NCBI GenBank assembly: GCA_020634935.1
Contig: JACKAT010000022.1
Location: forward strand, 1-64,000
Direction: 5' to 3'
From: Anaerolineales bacterium
GTDB lineage: Bacteria; Chloroflexota; Anaerolineae; 4572-78; J111
DNA: 64,000 nucleotides
Part shown: positions 23,735 through 32,308 of the stretch, piece by piece
How the letters are laid out: each line of letters opens with the position of its first letter
How positions within the stretch are numbered: position 1 is the stretch's first letter
Program-made: the position numbers and the translations under genes
Notes under the pieces: generated by a model
Database searches by the model: none
Told to the model about the DNA's origin: nothing
Seen by the model: the letters and a program-made list of their open reading frames with translations, nothing else

Positions 23735-25486
23735 ATGACAACAGCAAAAAGTATTTTACTGGTGGATAATGACAACAGCGTCTTAGACGCACTGGCCTTA
23801 AGCTTAGGCCGTCGCGGTTACAAGGTTTCAAAGGCTAATAGCGTGGAGCGTGCCCAGAGTTTATTCAATAAAAATATATTTCACTTGGGCATTGTTGACT
23901 TGCGGCTGGAAGATGACGGTAAACAAGCCGATACCAGTGGTTTTGATGTGGCCAAAACGTTGGCCCCGCGTATCCCCTGTATGATATACACGGCTTATGA
24001 AGATCGGGAGAATGTTCGGCGAGCGTTTAGTGAAGTCGGGGCTAAAGAGGTGGTAAGTAAAAACAGCCAACACGCGGCTAGAGAATTGGTCAATGCGGTT
24101 GATCATCTGTTCCTGTCAGATGTTAAAGTCAATTTCAACTTGGAGATTGAGGGCGACTTTGACAAGCTGCTCGAATTAGTGAGACAGATTCAGATACCCG
24201 AAGCAGACGAGGAAACGAGTCCGGCTGAGGAAGATATCCGTCAAATTTTGCAAACCCTTTTCTATGATCAAAGTATCGTCAAAATTGAACTCGAACCTGT
24301 TTTCCAGCCAAAACACCCTTCAGAAACACCTATACCACCCCGAAATGACGCTGTTTTAGTAAAAGTTCGCCCTTACTTCAAATATGGATCGGGTCTGCCT
24401 GTGATGGTGAAGTTTGGCGAGTGCAAGAAGGTCGGTCAAGAATATGAGCATTATCGACGTCTTAAACCCTTTTTGGGGGGACAACAATTAACGGTATTAG
24501 AGGGACCAGCTTACTCACGCAAAATTGGGGGACTGATTTATACCTTCATAGGGGCGGGAGAGCAGTTATCACTCCAATCTTTGCGTGACATTATCTTGAC
24601 CGACCCACCCGAGAGCATCATTGAGTTGCTAGAGCAGTTTTTTAAGCAGACCTTTGGCCCCATTTTCGCGGATGCCACCCGAGAGGAGATCGATCTGACG
24701 ACTAGCTACACGCAACGGCTTGACCTCACGCCGCAAAAGCTCCAAACGGCCGCCGCCTCATTTCGGCCGGAACTTTTGACCGATGAAGTTATAACCATCG
24801 ATGGGTTAAGCGAACCGTTCAAAAATCCCATTAGCTGGATATTATCGGAGACGAATGAATTCAGGCAGTTCGAGGTTTTCTCTCGAACGTCCTTAATTCA
24901 CGGCGGTCTTACCAGTCACAATATTTTAGTCGATCAGCTTAAACACTTTTGGTTAACAGACTTTGCCCAGGCGGGCGAGTTTCATGCGCTGCACGATTTT
25001 ATTAGCCTGGAAGCCGATATTAAATTCAATCTTTTACCCTTGGATAATCTGGAAGCATTGTTTGAATTCGAGATGATGCTCCTCTCGCCGACAACTTATG
25101 AAGATAATGGGTCAACTATCGCCTTTGAGCGAGAAGAATTAAATAAAGCCGGCCAAATTATTTTGTCCTTACGCCAATTGGCATCTGATCTAATAAATTT
25201 ACGCTCCGATATGCGGGCATATTATCAAGCCCTACTATTTTATTCCCTGAATGTGCTCGGCTTACCCTCTGACGGTACGGAGTTGACAAGCGCTAAGAAG
25301 CGTTACGCGCTGCTTTCAGCCGCGCTTCTTTGCGAACGCTTAGAGTCATGGCCAACGTGGCAGCGCTCGACGCCGAAGGCTGGCGCCAATGTTACGGCTA
25401 CCCTTTCATCTAAGTCGAAGACAAACGATTCGTCGATTTCAGCAAAAATACAAAAATTTGTGGGGAATATTCTAGGTCATAATTAG
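23735..25486 (+). CDS. Response-regulator receiver fused to a kinase/APH-like domain (paralogue 1)
   Basis: A 583-residue protein, GGAGG before the ATG. The receiver domain (1-125) has all key residues: Asp11 and Asp13, phospho-acceptor Asp55 (IVDLRLED), Thr86 and Lys109. After a linker (about 125-190), a domain of about 370 residues has the layout of aminoglycoside-phosphotransferase/kinase-like folds: a lysine strand (PVMVKFGECKKVGQEYEHY), a catalytic-loop equivalent (LIHGGLTSHNILVD, about 387-400) and a DFG-like motif (WLTDFAQAG, Asp409). The usual catalytic Asp of HGDxxxxN is Gly here, so it may bind nucleotide without phosphotransfer. There is no DNA-binding domain. It likely acts through protein contacts when phosphorylated by the upstream kinase. 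The next gene is a paralogue. Similar domains may have been named in work on ternary conflict systems; I could not check. Confidence 0.75.
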   Translation: MTTAKSILLVDNDNSVLDALALSLGRRGYKVSKANSVERAQSLFNKNIFHLGIVDLRLEDDGKQADTSGFDVAKTLAPRIPCMIYTAYEDRENVRRAFSEVGAKEVVSKNSQHAARELVNAVDHLFLSDVKVNFNLEIEGDFDKLLELVRQIQIPEADEETSPAEEDIRQILQTLFYDQSIVKIELEPVFQPKHPSETPIPPRNDAVLVKVRPYFKYGSGLPVMVKFGECKKVGQEYEHYRRLKPFLGGQQLTVLEGPAYSRKIGGLIYTFIGAGEQLSLQSLRDIILTDPPESIIELLEQFFKQTFGPIFADATREEIDLTTSYTQRLDLTPQKLQTAAASFRPELLTDEVITIDGLSEPFKNPISWILSETNEFRQFEVFSRTSLIHGGLTSHNILVDQLKHFWLTDFAQAGEFHALHDFISLEADIKFNLLPLDNLEALFEFEMMLLSPTTYEDNGSTIAFEREELNKAGQIILSLRQLASDLINLRSDMRAYYQALLFYSLNVLGLPSDGTELTSAKKRYALLSAALLCERLESWPTWQRSTPKAGANVTATLSSKSKTNDSSISAKIQKFVGNILGHN

Positions 25487-25559
25487 GGAGCCGTTCTCGT
25501 TAGGTCGATCAAGCGCCAGACAAAATTAGTTTTATGTTAGATACTTGAGGACGAGCGTT

Positions 25560-27506
25560 ATGAGTTCACCTAAACGCATTTTAATCGTCGATCCGGAAGA
25601 AGAAACAAGGGCTCAACTGGTAGCCGCCTTGAACGATAAAGGCTACAGTGTTTTAACAGCCGTCAATTTAGCCGAGGTCGATGAGCAATTGAGACAGGCG
25701 GTTATTCATCTGGCAGTCACGGAAATCAGCATTGAGGCAGGACAACCCGGACTGGTCTGCGAGCCATTTGAACCAGTAAAAGCCTTGCGAAAATATAATA
25801 TTCCTTTTATCGTGTTTAGTCGGCAAGATGATCCGGAGAGTATCCGCCGTGCTTTTACGGTAGAGGGGGCAGAACAACATTTTAGTAAACGAGATGATAA
25901 CGCCCTCTCAGAGCTAATCGCCAAAATAGATAAAGTCTTCTTCAAAATGAAGACCAATTTGAATCTACAGATTAATGGATCTCCCGACCCAACAACCATT
26001 GCCAAACAGTTAGGCAATCTCAGTGGCCCAGATATCCATCAGCCAACGGACGACGATGTGCGCCATATATTGCAGCAGCTCTTCCACGAGGATATAAGTA
26101 TCCATACTTACCCGCTGCTTAAAGACAAAACACAAACCGGCTCTATCCTCTTACGTGTACGTCATAAGCGTCAAGAGGGCTGGGCCAGACAGGTCGTTGT
26201 TAAGCTCAATACTCGCTATGAAATAGAACGCGACATGGCAAATTATCAGCGCCTAAAACCTCATATGGGCGGCAACTTATGGGTTGATCTTGAAGAGCCG
26301 GCGTATTCTCGCGAATGGGGAGGTATTTTTTATCGTCTCATTGGGGTGAATGATTTAGAAAATATCCGTACTCTGAAAGAAGTATTTTTGCATGGCGATG
26401 TCGAACAGGTAAGCAACCTCTTGAACGCCTTCTTTGAAACCCCTAAGAAGATCTTTCTTTCGGCTGATCGAGAAGCGATGAATTTGTTAGAGGTGTATAG
26501 CAGGCAACTCAAATTGGAAGCCATTCCATCTAAAGGAAATATATCACTGGCACCGACACTATCCTTTAAGGGTTTGGACAAACAATTTCTCAATCCGGTA
26601 GTGTGGTTACCGGCGCAAGACCGGGAACAGTTTGAAGTTTTTTCACAGAAGTACCCCTGCTGCAGTTATCTGCGAGGTGAGAATGTTCTGGTCGAGGATG
26701 GAAAGTTTTGGTCGCTTGACTTCGCTCACATCAACGAAGGGCATGCGCTTAACGATTTTGCCGAACTGGAAGCGAATATCAAATTCAACCTTATGCCGAT
26801 GCCGAGTTGGAGAGAGAGATTAGATTTTGAGCAGCGGTTATTGGCTCCGCACGCCCTTACCCAAACAATTGATGGTAATCCCCCGTTCGAGGATCAGAAT
26901 CTCGAGCGGGCTTACCACGCGATTATGATGCTGCGCTGTCTAGCTTCCCAATTGGTGCAGCTAGACAATAATGGCAAACCCGAATATTATCAAGCTTTAC
27001 TCTTTCATACGCTTGATGTTTGGCAAACTAAAGACGATAGCATTATCAAAGAACACGCCCTGCTAGCTGCCGCTCTATTATGTGAACGCTTGAACAAATG
27101 GCCTAAATGGGATGATACAACTGGGATACCTCTAACTGTACACGGGAAGGATTGCAGGTCTGTTCCACCTCCTACGCCACCCGTACCCCTGCCTACCCCG
27201 GCCCCAAATCCAACTGTTCAGCCTGATAGGCCCAATCGAACGAAACCCATCGTTGGTGTTTCTGTTATTGCTGCTTTATCAATTATTACCCTACTGGTAA
27301 TGTCGTATTTTGAAGTACCCCTATTTGGCTATGCGGTAGTTCTTGTTTTAATCGTTTTTTTTGCTATTATTTTCTTTGTTCTAGACGATTTAATTTCGGC
27401 CAAGGAGGCCACTCAGAGCTTACAGGAAATGGTATTAGCTCTCCTTAAACAGGTAGGATTTAAAGATAAAAACGAAGCTGATAACAACAACCATAGTAAG
27501 CCTTAG
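25560..27506 (+). CDS. Pseudo-receiver fused to a kinase/APH-like domain with C-terminal membrane helices (paralogue 2)
   Basis: A 648-residue paralogue of the preceding protein, starting at the ATG at 25560 behind GAGGA. The receiver (1-125) keeps Asp11, Glu13, Ser87 and Lys110, but the phospho-acceptor position is Glu55 (LAVTEISIE), which often mimics the active state. The kinase-like domain aligns throughout (QVVVKLNTRYEIERDMANY; WSLDFAHINEGHAL; DFAELEANIKFNL), but the catalytic loop is shortened to SYLRGENVLVE and has lost HGD. A proline-rich linker (about 540-570) leads to two membrane helices (VGVSVIAALSIITLLVMSYF and FGYAVVLVLIVFFAIIFFVL) and a short helical tail. So it should be membrane-anchored with the sensing parts in the cytoplasm. 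The pairing of a switchable and a locked paralogue is unusual. Confidence 0.72.
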   Translation: MSSPKRILIVDPEEETRAQLVAALNDKGYSVLTAVNLAEVDEQLRQAVIHLAVTEISIEAGQPGLVCEPFEPVKALRKYNIPFIVFSRQDDPESIRRAFTVEGAEQHFSKRDDNALSELIAKIDKVFFKMKTNLNLQINGSPDPTTIAKQLGNLSGPDIHQPTDDDVRHILQQLFHEDISIHTYPLLKDKTQTGSILLRVRHKRQEGWARQVVVKLNTRYEIERDMANYQRLKPHMGGNLWVDLEEPAYSREWGGIFYRLIGVNDLENIRTLKEVFLHGDVEQVSNLLNAFFETPKKIFLSADREAMNLLEVYSRQLKLEAIPSKGNISLAPTLSFKGLDKQFLNPVVWLPAQDREQFEVFSQKYPCCSYLRGENVLVEDGKFWSLDFAHINEGHALNDFAELEANIKFNLMPMPSWRERLDFEQRLLAPHALTQTIDGNPPFEDQNLERAYHAIMMLRCLASQLVQLDNNGKPEYYQALLFHTLDVWQTKDDSIIKEHALLAAALLCERLNKWPKWDDTTGIPLTVHGKDCRSVPPPTPPVPLPTPAPNPTVQPDRPNRTKPIVGVSVIAALSIITLLVMSYFEVPLFGYAVVLVLIVFFAIIFFVLDDLISAKEATQSLQEMVLALLKQVGFKDKNEADNNNHSKP

Positions 27507-27593
27507 CATTACCGAATGTCTTTGTAGGTTTTATAAACAACAGAAACTCTCCTCTCAGCTCTTTCAATTTGCGTAATGGAAAGGAAACTCTAC

Positions 27594-28124
27594 ATGCCCA
27601 ACTCCCACATTACCATCCGCCCCGCCATCGCTGCCGACGCCGCCCGGCTGGCCGAGTTCGGCGCTCAAGCCTTTGCTGCGGCCTTTGCCGCCGATAACAC
27701 CCCGGAAGATATGGCGGCTTACCTGTCCGAAGCCTTCAGCCCAGCCAAACAGCAGGCGGAACTGGCCGATCCGGCCTCGCGCTTTTTGATTGCGGCAGTA
27801 GGGGGCGCAATGGCCGGTTATGCTCAATTAAAGGTGGGATCGGCAGAAGAGGGTGTGACGGGGCGCAATCCAATCGAGCTGGTGCGCATCTACACCAACT
27901 CGGAGCGGATCGGGCAGGGTATCGGCGCGGCGTTGATGAACGCCTGCCTTGAAGCAGCCCGGCAAGGCGGCCACGATGTAATTTGGTTAGGGGTGTGGGA
28001 AAAAAATCACCGAGCGCAGGCTTTTTACCGGCGTTGGGGTTTTATGAAGGTGGGCACCCACATCTTTCAACTCGGTGCGGATGCCCAAACTGATTGGATT
28101 CTTCAGCGGCAGGTCAATGAATAA
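27594..28124 (+). CDS. GNAT-family N-acetyltransferase
   Basis: A 176-residue GNAT protein. The N-terminal strand-helix (ITIRPAIAADAARLAEFG), the acetyl-CoA loop (NSERIGQGIGAALMNACLEAA, equivalent to Q/RxxGxG/A) and the late strand (IWLGVWEKNHRAQAFYRRWGF) are clear. It transfers an acetyl group from acetyl-CoA to an unknown amine; the NHRAxxFYxxxGF end is typical of the group. I chose the ATG at 27594 over 27576 because AAGGAAA lies just before it. It converges with msrQ, with only 21 bases between the stops. Confidence 0.88.
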   Translation: MPNSHITIRPAIAADAARLAEFGAQAFAAAFAADNTPEDMAAYLSEAFSPAKQQAELADPASRFLIAAVGGAMAGYAQLKVGSAEEGVTGRNPIELVRIYTNSERIGQGIGAALMNACLEAARQGGHDVIWLGVWEKNHRAQAFYRRWGFMKVGTHIFQLGADAQTDWILQRQVNE

Positions 28125-28145
28125 GGCCCAAAACGGCTTGTCTAC

Positions 28146-28817
28146 TTAGGAACTACTGGCGGCGGCTTGCCGGCCTCGAGTCAGGTTCTGGCGGGTGTTG
28201 ACCACCCACTTGCGAACCGCCGGGATACGCAAGACCAGCATAATCGTTAAGAGGACACCGTAGATCAACGGTTCACGGATGTCTGACTTGACCAGCCAGA
28301 TGAAGTGAATGACGGCCAAAACACCGGCGGTGTAAACAAATCTATGAAGTCGTTTCCAGTTTTTACGGAGCGTGCGCATCGACCACTGGTTTGATGTGAG
28401 CGCTAAGGCTAGCAAAATCACAAAAGCGGCAAAGCCAACCAGGGCGTAACGCTTCTCAAACGTTGCCTCATAAACCGCCCACAAATTTAGACTGTTAGAA
28501 ACTAAGCCATTGTCCACGATAAAAATCAAAAAGTGGATGGCGGCGTACATAAACGCATAATTGCCCAGCGGTTTGCGCAGGGGGAGCACCTGCTTAAAGC
28601 CAAATAGCGTGTTAACCGGCGTACAGGCCAATGACAGCATCAGCAAGATGATCGCCGCCTTACCGGTGCGGAAGGTAGCTTCCTGAAACGGGTTAATTAA
28701 CAGGGCGGTTTGGCCCTGCCAAAAGTCCCAGGCCAGCCAGACCAGGGGAAACAAGGCGCCCAGATGAGTAATAATTTGGAGTGGAGTCCAACTGTTTTTT
28801 GCATTGCGTTTAGCCAT
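28146..28817 (-). CDS. msrQ: MsrQ, haem-binding membrane subunit of the MsrPQ methionine sulfoxide reductase
   Basis: A 223-residue membrane protein of the ferric reductase-like transmembrane family. About six helices are seen with the conserved histidines in MYAAIHFLIFIV, RLHRFVYTAGVLAVIHFIW and the RKPLGNYAF loop. MsrQ passes electrons from the quinone pool or flavin to MsrP. Its start overlaps the msrP stop (TAATG), the usual msrPQ coupling. The last residues are a basic cytoplasmic tail. Confidence 0.92.
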   Translation of the reverse strand: MAKRNAKNSWTPLQIITHLGALFPLVWLAWDFWQGQTALLINPFQEATFRTGKAAIILLMLSLACTPVNTLFGFKQVLPLRKPLGNYAFMYAAIHFLIFIVDNGLVSNSLNLWAVYEATFEKRYALVGFAAFVILLALALTSNQWSMRTLRKNWKRLHRFVYTAGVLAVIHFIWLVKSDIREPLIYGVLLTIMLVLRIPAVRKWVVNTRQNLTRGRQAAASSS

Positions 28818-29779
28818 TAGAAATTCTCCCTCAAATCCATGCCTTCATATAGGTACGCCACCTCGTCACCATAGCCGTTGAAAGGTAGGGTATCGCGCCG
28901 GCCAAACTCGCCAATGCGGCGTTCGGTGGCCTGTGACCAGCGGGGGTGGGGTACCTCAGGGTTAACATTGGCGTAGAAGCCATACTCGTTGGGGGCGGCC
29001 GCCATCCACAGCGAGACCGGCATCGTGTCTACCAGTTCGATTTTTACAATCGATTTAATACTTTTAAAGCCATACTTCCAGGGTACAACCAGCCGGAACG
29101 GCGCGCCGTTTTGAGGCAGCAGATCCTTGCCATACAGTCCCGTAGCCATCGTTGCCAGCGGATTCATAGCTTCATCCAGCCGTAGACCTTCGACATAAGG
29201 CCAGTTGTACCAGCCGCTGTTCTGGCCGGGTAGCTGGTCGGAATCATAAATCGTTTCAAACCGAACGTATTTAGCCTGAGCGGTTGGCTCGACCTCTTTG
29301 AGAACCTCGGACAGCGAGAAACCCAGCCAAGGAATGACCATCGACCAACCCTCGACGCAGCGCAGGCGATAGACGCGCTCTTCCTGACTAAATTTCGTGC
29401 GCAGATCATCGATATCGTACGTTTTAGGCTTGTTGACCAGCCCGCCCACCTCAACCTGCCACGGTGACGATTTGAAACCCTGGGCTAAACCGGCGACACC
29501 CTCTTTGCTGGTGGTAAATTCATAGAAGTTGTTGTAACTGGTCACCGCCCCAAAAGGGGTTAATTCATCGCCGAGTTCGTCGATGGTGGCGCTGACCTTT
29601 AAATCGTCAGGCTGGGCGGCTTGGGCATTGGCGCCGGATGCAGTTGAGCCGAATTGGTTACCGCATGCGGAGAGCACGGCTGCACTAGCGGCCAGCGCGC
29701 CAATGCCAACCATAAACTTACGCCGGGAAAGGTAGATGTGTTCGGGTGTAATTTCTGATGAATTGATTTTTGTCGCCAT
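28817..29779 (-). CDS. msrP: MsrP, molybdopterin methionine sulfoxide reductase
   Basis: A 320-residue protein of the sulfite-oxidase-like molybdopterin family. The N-terminus has a twin-arginine signal (SRRKFMVGIG) and directly after its hydrophobic core a lipobox-like VLSACG, so export by Tat and possible lipid anchoring are both suggested. The Mo-ligand Cys lies in YRLRCVEGWSMVIPW. Later motifs (APFRLVVPWKYGFKSIKSI; HPRWSQATERRIG) are those of MsrP/YedY. The enzyme repairs oxidised methionine in envelope proteins using electrons from MsrQ. GGAGAT six bases before the ATG supports the start. The leader contains a repeat block (29799-29932). Confidence 0.94.
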   Translation of the reverse strand: MATKINSSEITPEHIYLSRRKFMVGIGALAASAAVLSACGNQFGSTASGANAQAAQPDDLKVSATIDELGDELTPFGAVTSYNNFYEFTTSKEGVAGLAQGFKSSPWQVEVGGLVNKPKTYDIDDLRTKFSQEERVYRLRCVEGWSMVIPWLGFSLSEVLKEVEPTAQAKYVRFETIYDSDQLPGQNSGWYNWPYVEGLRLDEAMNPLATMATGLYGKDLLPQNGAPFRLVVPWKYGFKSIKSIVKIELVDTMPVSLWMAAAPNEYGFYANVNPEVPHPRWSQATERRIGEFGRRDTLPFNGYGDEVAYLYEGMDLRENF

Positions 29780-29798
29780 ATTATCTCCAAATCGAGTG

Positions 29799-29932
29799 AG
29801 CGTTCAGCCGTTAGCTATCAACTATCAGCTTTTTTTAATTTACCAGATTTTCGGGCTACAGAGCGAGTCATGATGACCCAAAGGTAGCTTTAGTAACAAA
29901 GCTGACGGCTGAAAGCTGATAGCTGAACGCTT
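29799..29932. repeat. GCTGATAGCTGA-type repeats in inverted arrangement, upstream of msrP
   Basis: Two 34-35-base blocks of short units (AGCGTTCAGCCGTTAGCTAT at 29799 on; AAAGCTGACGGCTGAAAGCT at 29898 on) face each other and could form a long imperfect hairpin. Confidence 0.8.
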
Positions 29933-30095
29933 ACAAAAGTCGATTACTTCGTAACTTACTTTATATGCTTACTCTATGACAATATTCTTATGAAATTATT
30001 AAATCTTACAAATTGGGCTATAAACTTGGCAAGATAGTCCAAAATAATTATGATAACCAGGTTATTGGTAGCGGAACTAGACCTGTAAAGTAAGT

Positions 30096-30218
30096 GGTCG
30101 GCTATCAGCGCTCAGCCGTCAGCTTTATAAAAAAGATAACAAAGATAATTTTGAGTAATCATTATCGGCTTTGTCACCCAAGAATTGGCCAAAATAAGCC
30201 AAAAGCTGATAGCCGACC
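30096..30218. repeat. Second GCTGATAG-type inverted pair, upstream of the LysM gene
   Basis: Perfect 14-bp arms GGTCGGCTATCAGC (30096-30109) and GCTGATAGCCGACC (30205-30218), each followed by further degenerate units of the same family. Together with 29799-29932 it fills most of the 500-base gap between the divergent msrP and LysM genes, where no ORF is seen. Confidence 0.85.
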
Positions 30219-30279
30219 GCCAAGGGCCGAACGCTAATCCCAGGAAACCTTACAGGATTTAAAGTCGTGGAGTAACGTC

Positions 30280-31149
30280 TTGATCAATTCGCTCAGACGA
30301 TTTTTTCAAAATTTTGGGGCTTTGGTGGTGACAACGTCGATGTTGGTCTTGACCTTCGCCGGGATCGGCTTTGTGGCGCTGTCGGTGGTGACTGGCAGCA
30401 ACTTTGGACCGGCTGGTAACACCACTATAACCCTGCCAACACCTCAGCCAACCGCAACTGTGGCCATTATAGGAACGCCTGATTCTTCGACGAAAATTGA
30501 CTTTAAGGATGCGGCATTAGGTTTTGCCTTGGAATACCCGCGAGAGTGGCAGATCAATGAACGAGGGTTGTCAGTGGTTTTCGCGCCATCGGCGGGCGGG
30601 CTTGACCCCACTCAACTAACGGACACGTCGATGTGGATCGGCATCCCGGCCGACAACACGGTCGAACCGGCTAATTTATTGACCCACTTGCAGTATACGC
30701 TGGCCCCTAACAGTACCATCACCAATCGGGAAACCGTCGTCATTGGCGGCCGAGTCTGGCGCTCAACAGAATTTAGTTTTGATAACGAAGCTATGGGCGG
30801 CCCGGTCACCGCTAAAATTGCCGCTACGGCTAAGGATGAGGTGGGTTACTATGTAGTCTCCCTGGCCCCGTCGGCCAAGTGGGCGGCAGCTCAACCTTTT
30901 TTTAATGAAATTCTCGACAGTTTTGCGTTCACCGCTGAAGCCGTTTTGCGTCCAACCGACGCCACCCCGCCGCCTACGCCCACGGCCACGCCTACACCGG
31001 TCGTCTATATTGTCCAATCCGGCGATTCACTGGGCTACATCGCCTCTATTTACGGCGTGACCGTAGAGGCGCTCAGCGTGCGCAACGGCATCGATGATCC
31101 ACGCCGGTTACAAGTAGGGGCCCGGTTGATTATTCCATTGAAACGATAG
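30280..31149 (+). CDS. Membrane-anchored LysM protein with PsbP/DUF1795-like domain
   Basis: A 289-residue protein. One N-terminal helix (VVTTSMLVLTFAGIGFVALS) anchors or exports it. A Pro/Thr linker leads to a PsbP-like globular domain (about 68-222; GFALEYPREWQINERG) and after a second Thr/Pro linker a C-terminal LysM domain (about 243-287; YIVQSGDSLGYIASIYGVTV). LysM binds peptidoglycan or other GlcNAc polymers, so the protein probably sits at the cell wall. The start is TTG at 30280 with GGAG upstream. The AraC regulator begins 2 bases after its stop, so the two are almost surely co-transcribed, which links envelope status and regulation in an unknown way. Confidence 0.78.
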   Translation: MINSLRRFFQNFGALVVTTSMLVLTFAGIGFVALSVVTGSNFGPAGNTTITLPTPQPTATVAIIGTPDSSTKIDFKDAALGFALEYPREWQINERGLSVVFAPSAGGLDPTQLTDTSMWIGIPADNTVEPANLLTHLQYTLAPNSTITNRETVVIGGRVWRSTEFSFDNEAMGGPVTAKIAATAKDEVGYYVVSLAPSAKWAAAQPFFNEILDSFAFTAEAVLRPTDATPPPTPTATPTPVVYIVQSGDSLGYIASIYGVTVEALSVRNGIDDPRRLQVGARLIIPLKR

Positions 31150-31151
31150 TT

Positions 31152-32009
31152 ATGGCGACTCTCGATCACCAAGAAAAAGTCAAGTTTTGGCAAGCTCAGG
31201 ATATCGGCGGGGTCGATCTGCTGCGGGCGACCTACTTTACCCACACCTTTTCAAGACACGTTCATAATGGTTATGCCATCGGCATCATCGAGCGCGGGGC
31301 AGAGACATTTTACTATCGCGGCGCGACGCACGTGGCCCCGGCCGGCAGCGTAGTAGTGATCAATCCTGACGAAGTTCACACCGGCCAGGCTGTCGTCACC
31401 GAAGAAGGGTGGAGCTACCGGATGCTATACCCGGAGACAGCGTTGTTGCAGCAAGCAGCGCAATCCGCGTTTGAGGGCTGGCGGGGCATCCCTAATTTTA
31501 CCAACCCAGTCATTTGGGATGAGGCGTTGGTGCCGCTCATCCGCCGGTTGCACGTAACGCTGGAAACATCGGCCTCACCCTTAGAGCGAGAAACCGCGTT
31601 TATCTCCACCCTGGTTCAACTGATTGCCCGGCACGCTACAGGATGGGTTGAACCTCGCCACCTCGACGGCTCGACCCGCAGCATCAATTGGGCGAGGGAA
31701 TATTTGGAAGCGCATTTCGATGAAAATATCTCGTTGGAACAGTTGGCCAGTATCGCCAATTTAAGTCCTTATCACTTTACCCGCACATTCAGTCAGGTTG
31801 TTGGGTTGCCACCCCACGCTTATCTCAACCACATTCGGGTTGAGCGAGCCAAAAATCTCTTGACTCATGGGTTCCCCATCGCCCACATTGCCGCCGAAAC
31901 CGGCTTTGTTGATCAAAGTCACTTTACCCGCCGCTTTAAGCGGACCGTCGGCGTCACCCCCGGCCAATATGCTCTGAACAGCAAGAATGTACAAGACGAT
32001 TTAGCTTGA
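31152..32009 (+). CDS. AraC-family transcriptional regulator
   Basis: A 285-residue regulator. The N-terminal cupin sensor (HVHNGYAIGIIERGAETFYYR; GSVVVINPDEVHTGQAV) is the arabinose-type ligand pocket. The C-terminal DNA-binding domain has two helix-turn-helix units (SLEQLASIANLSPYHFTRTF and PIAHIAAETGFVDQSHFTRR). This cupin-AraC form is often found next to azlC/azlD amino-acid exporters, and azlCD do follow here after a 300-base gap, so it is a likely activator of that export operon. The ligand is unknown. It is tightly coupled to the preceding LysM gene. Confidence 0.93.
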   Translation: MATLDHQEKVKFWQAQDIGGVDLLRATYFTHTFSRHVHNGYAIGIIERGAETFYYRGATHVAPAGSVVVINPDEVHTGQAVVTEEGWSYRMLYPETALLQQAAQSAFEGWRGIPNFTNPVIWDEALVPLIRRLHVTLETSASPLERETAFISTLVQLIARHATGWVEPRHLDGSTRSINWAREYLEAHFDENISLEQLASIANLSPYHFTRTFSQVVGLPPHAYLNHIRVERAKNLLTHGFPIAHIAAETGFVDQSHFTRRFKRTVGVTPGQYALNSKNVQDDLA

Positions 32010-32058
32010 GTTGATAGAATAGAGATTAGGTAACTGGAAGTTGGGTAATTGGAGTAGG

Positions 32059-32183
32059 ACTTACGCAGTTGGGTGTGTCGAACCAGGTGACAGTCACTTT
32101 TGCCGAAAATGAACGTCCGTTTAAGCCCCAACAAGTCGATTTATCGCGTCTAAGTGACTGTCACCTTTTGAACTGCGTAACTC
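32059..32183. repeat. Nested palindromic element, copy B, with outer inverted repeats
   Basis: Outer 10-bp inverted repeats TTACGCAGTT (32061-32070) and AACTGCGTAA (32171-32180) enclose a perfect 15-bp palindrome AGGTGACAGTCACTT (32085-32099) / AAGTGACTGTCACCT (32152-32166). The inner arms belong to the same family as copy A; the 125-bp nested layout is like 22313-22437. Confidence 0.88.
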
Positions 32184-32184
32184 A

Positions 32185-32293
32185 TATGGAGATTGGGGAG
32201 ATTAAGTCATTAGAGCTTAACAGTTTAATCCTCCAATGACCTTATTCCCTTATCTCCAATCTCCTTATCTCTAATCTCCAGTCTCCAATCTCT
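32185..32293. repeat. GGAGATTGG / CCAATCTCC short repeats before azlC
   Basis: GGAGATTGGGGAGATTAA (from 32188) faces a run of ATCTCCAATCTCC units (32250-32293). It is the same family as in carA, carB and recQ. It ends just before the azlC Shine-Dalgarno (AAAGGA). With the preceding element it fills the 32010-32308 gap; no promoter was clear. Confidence 0.8.
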
Positions 32294-32308
32294 TGAAAGG
32301 ACTCGACG

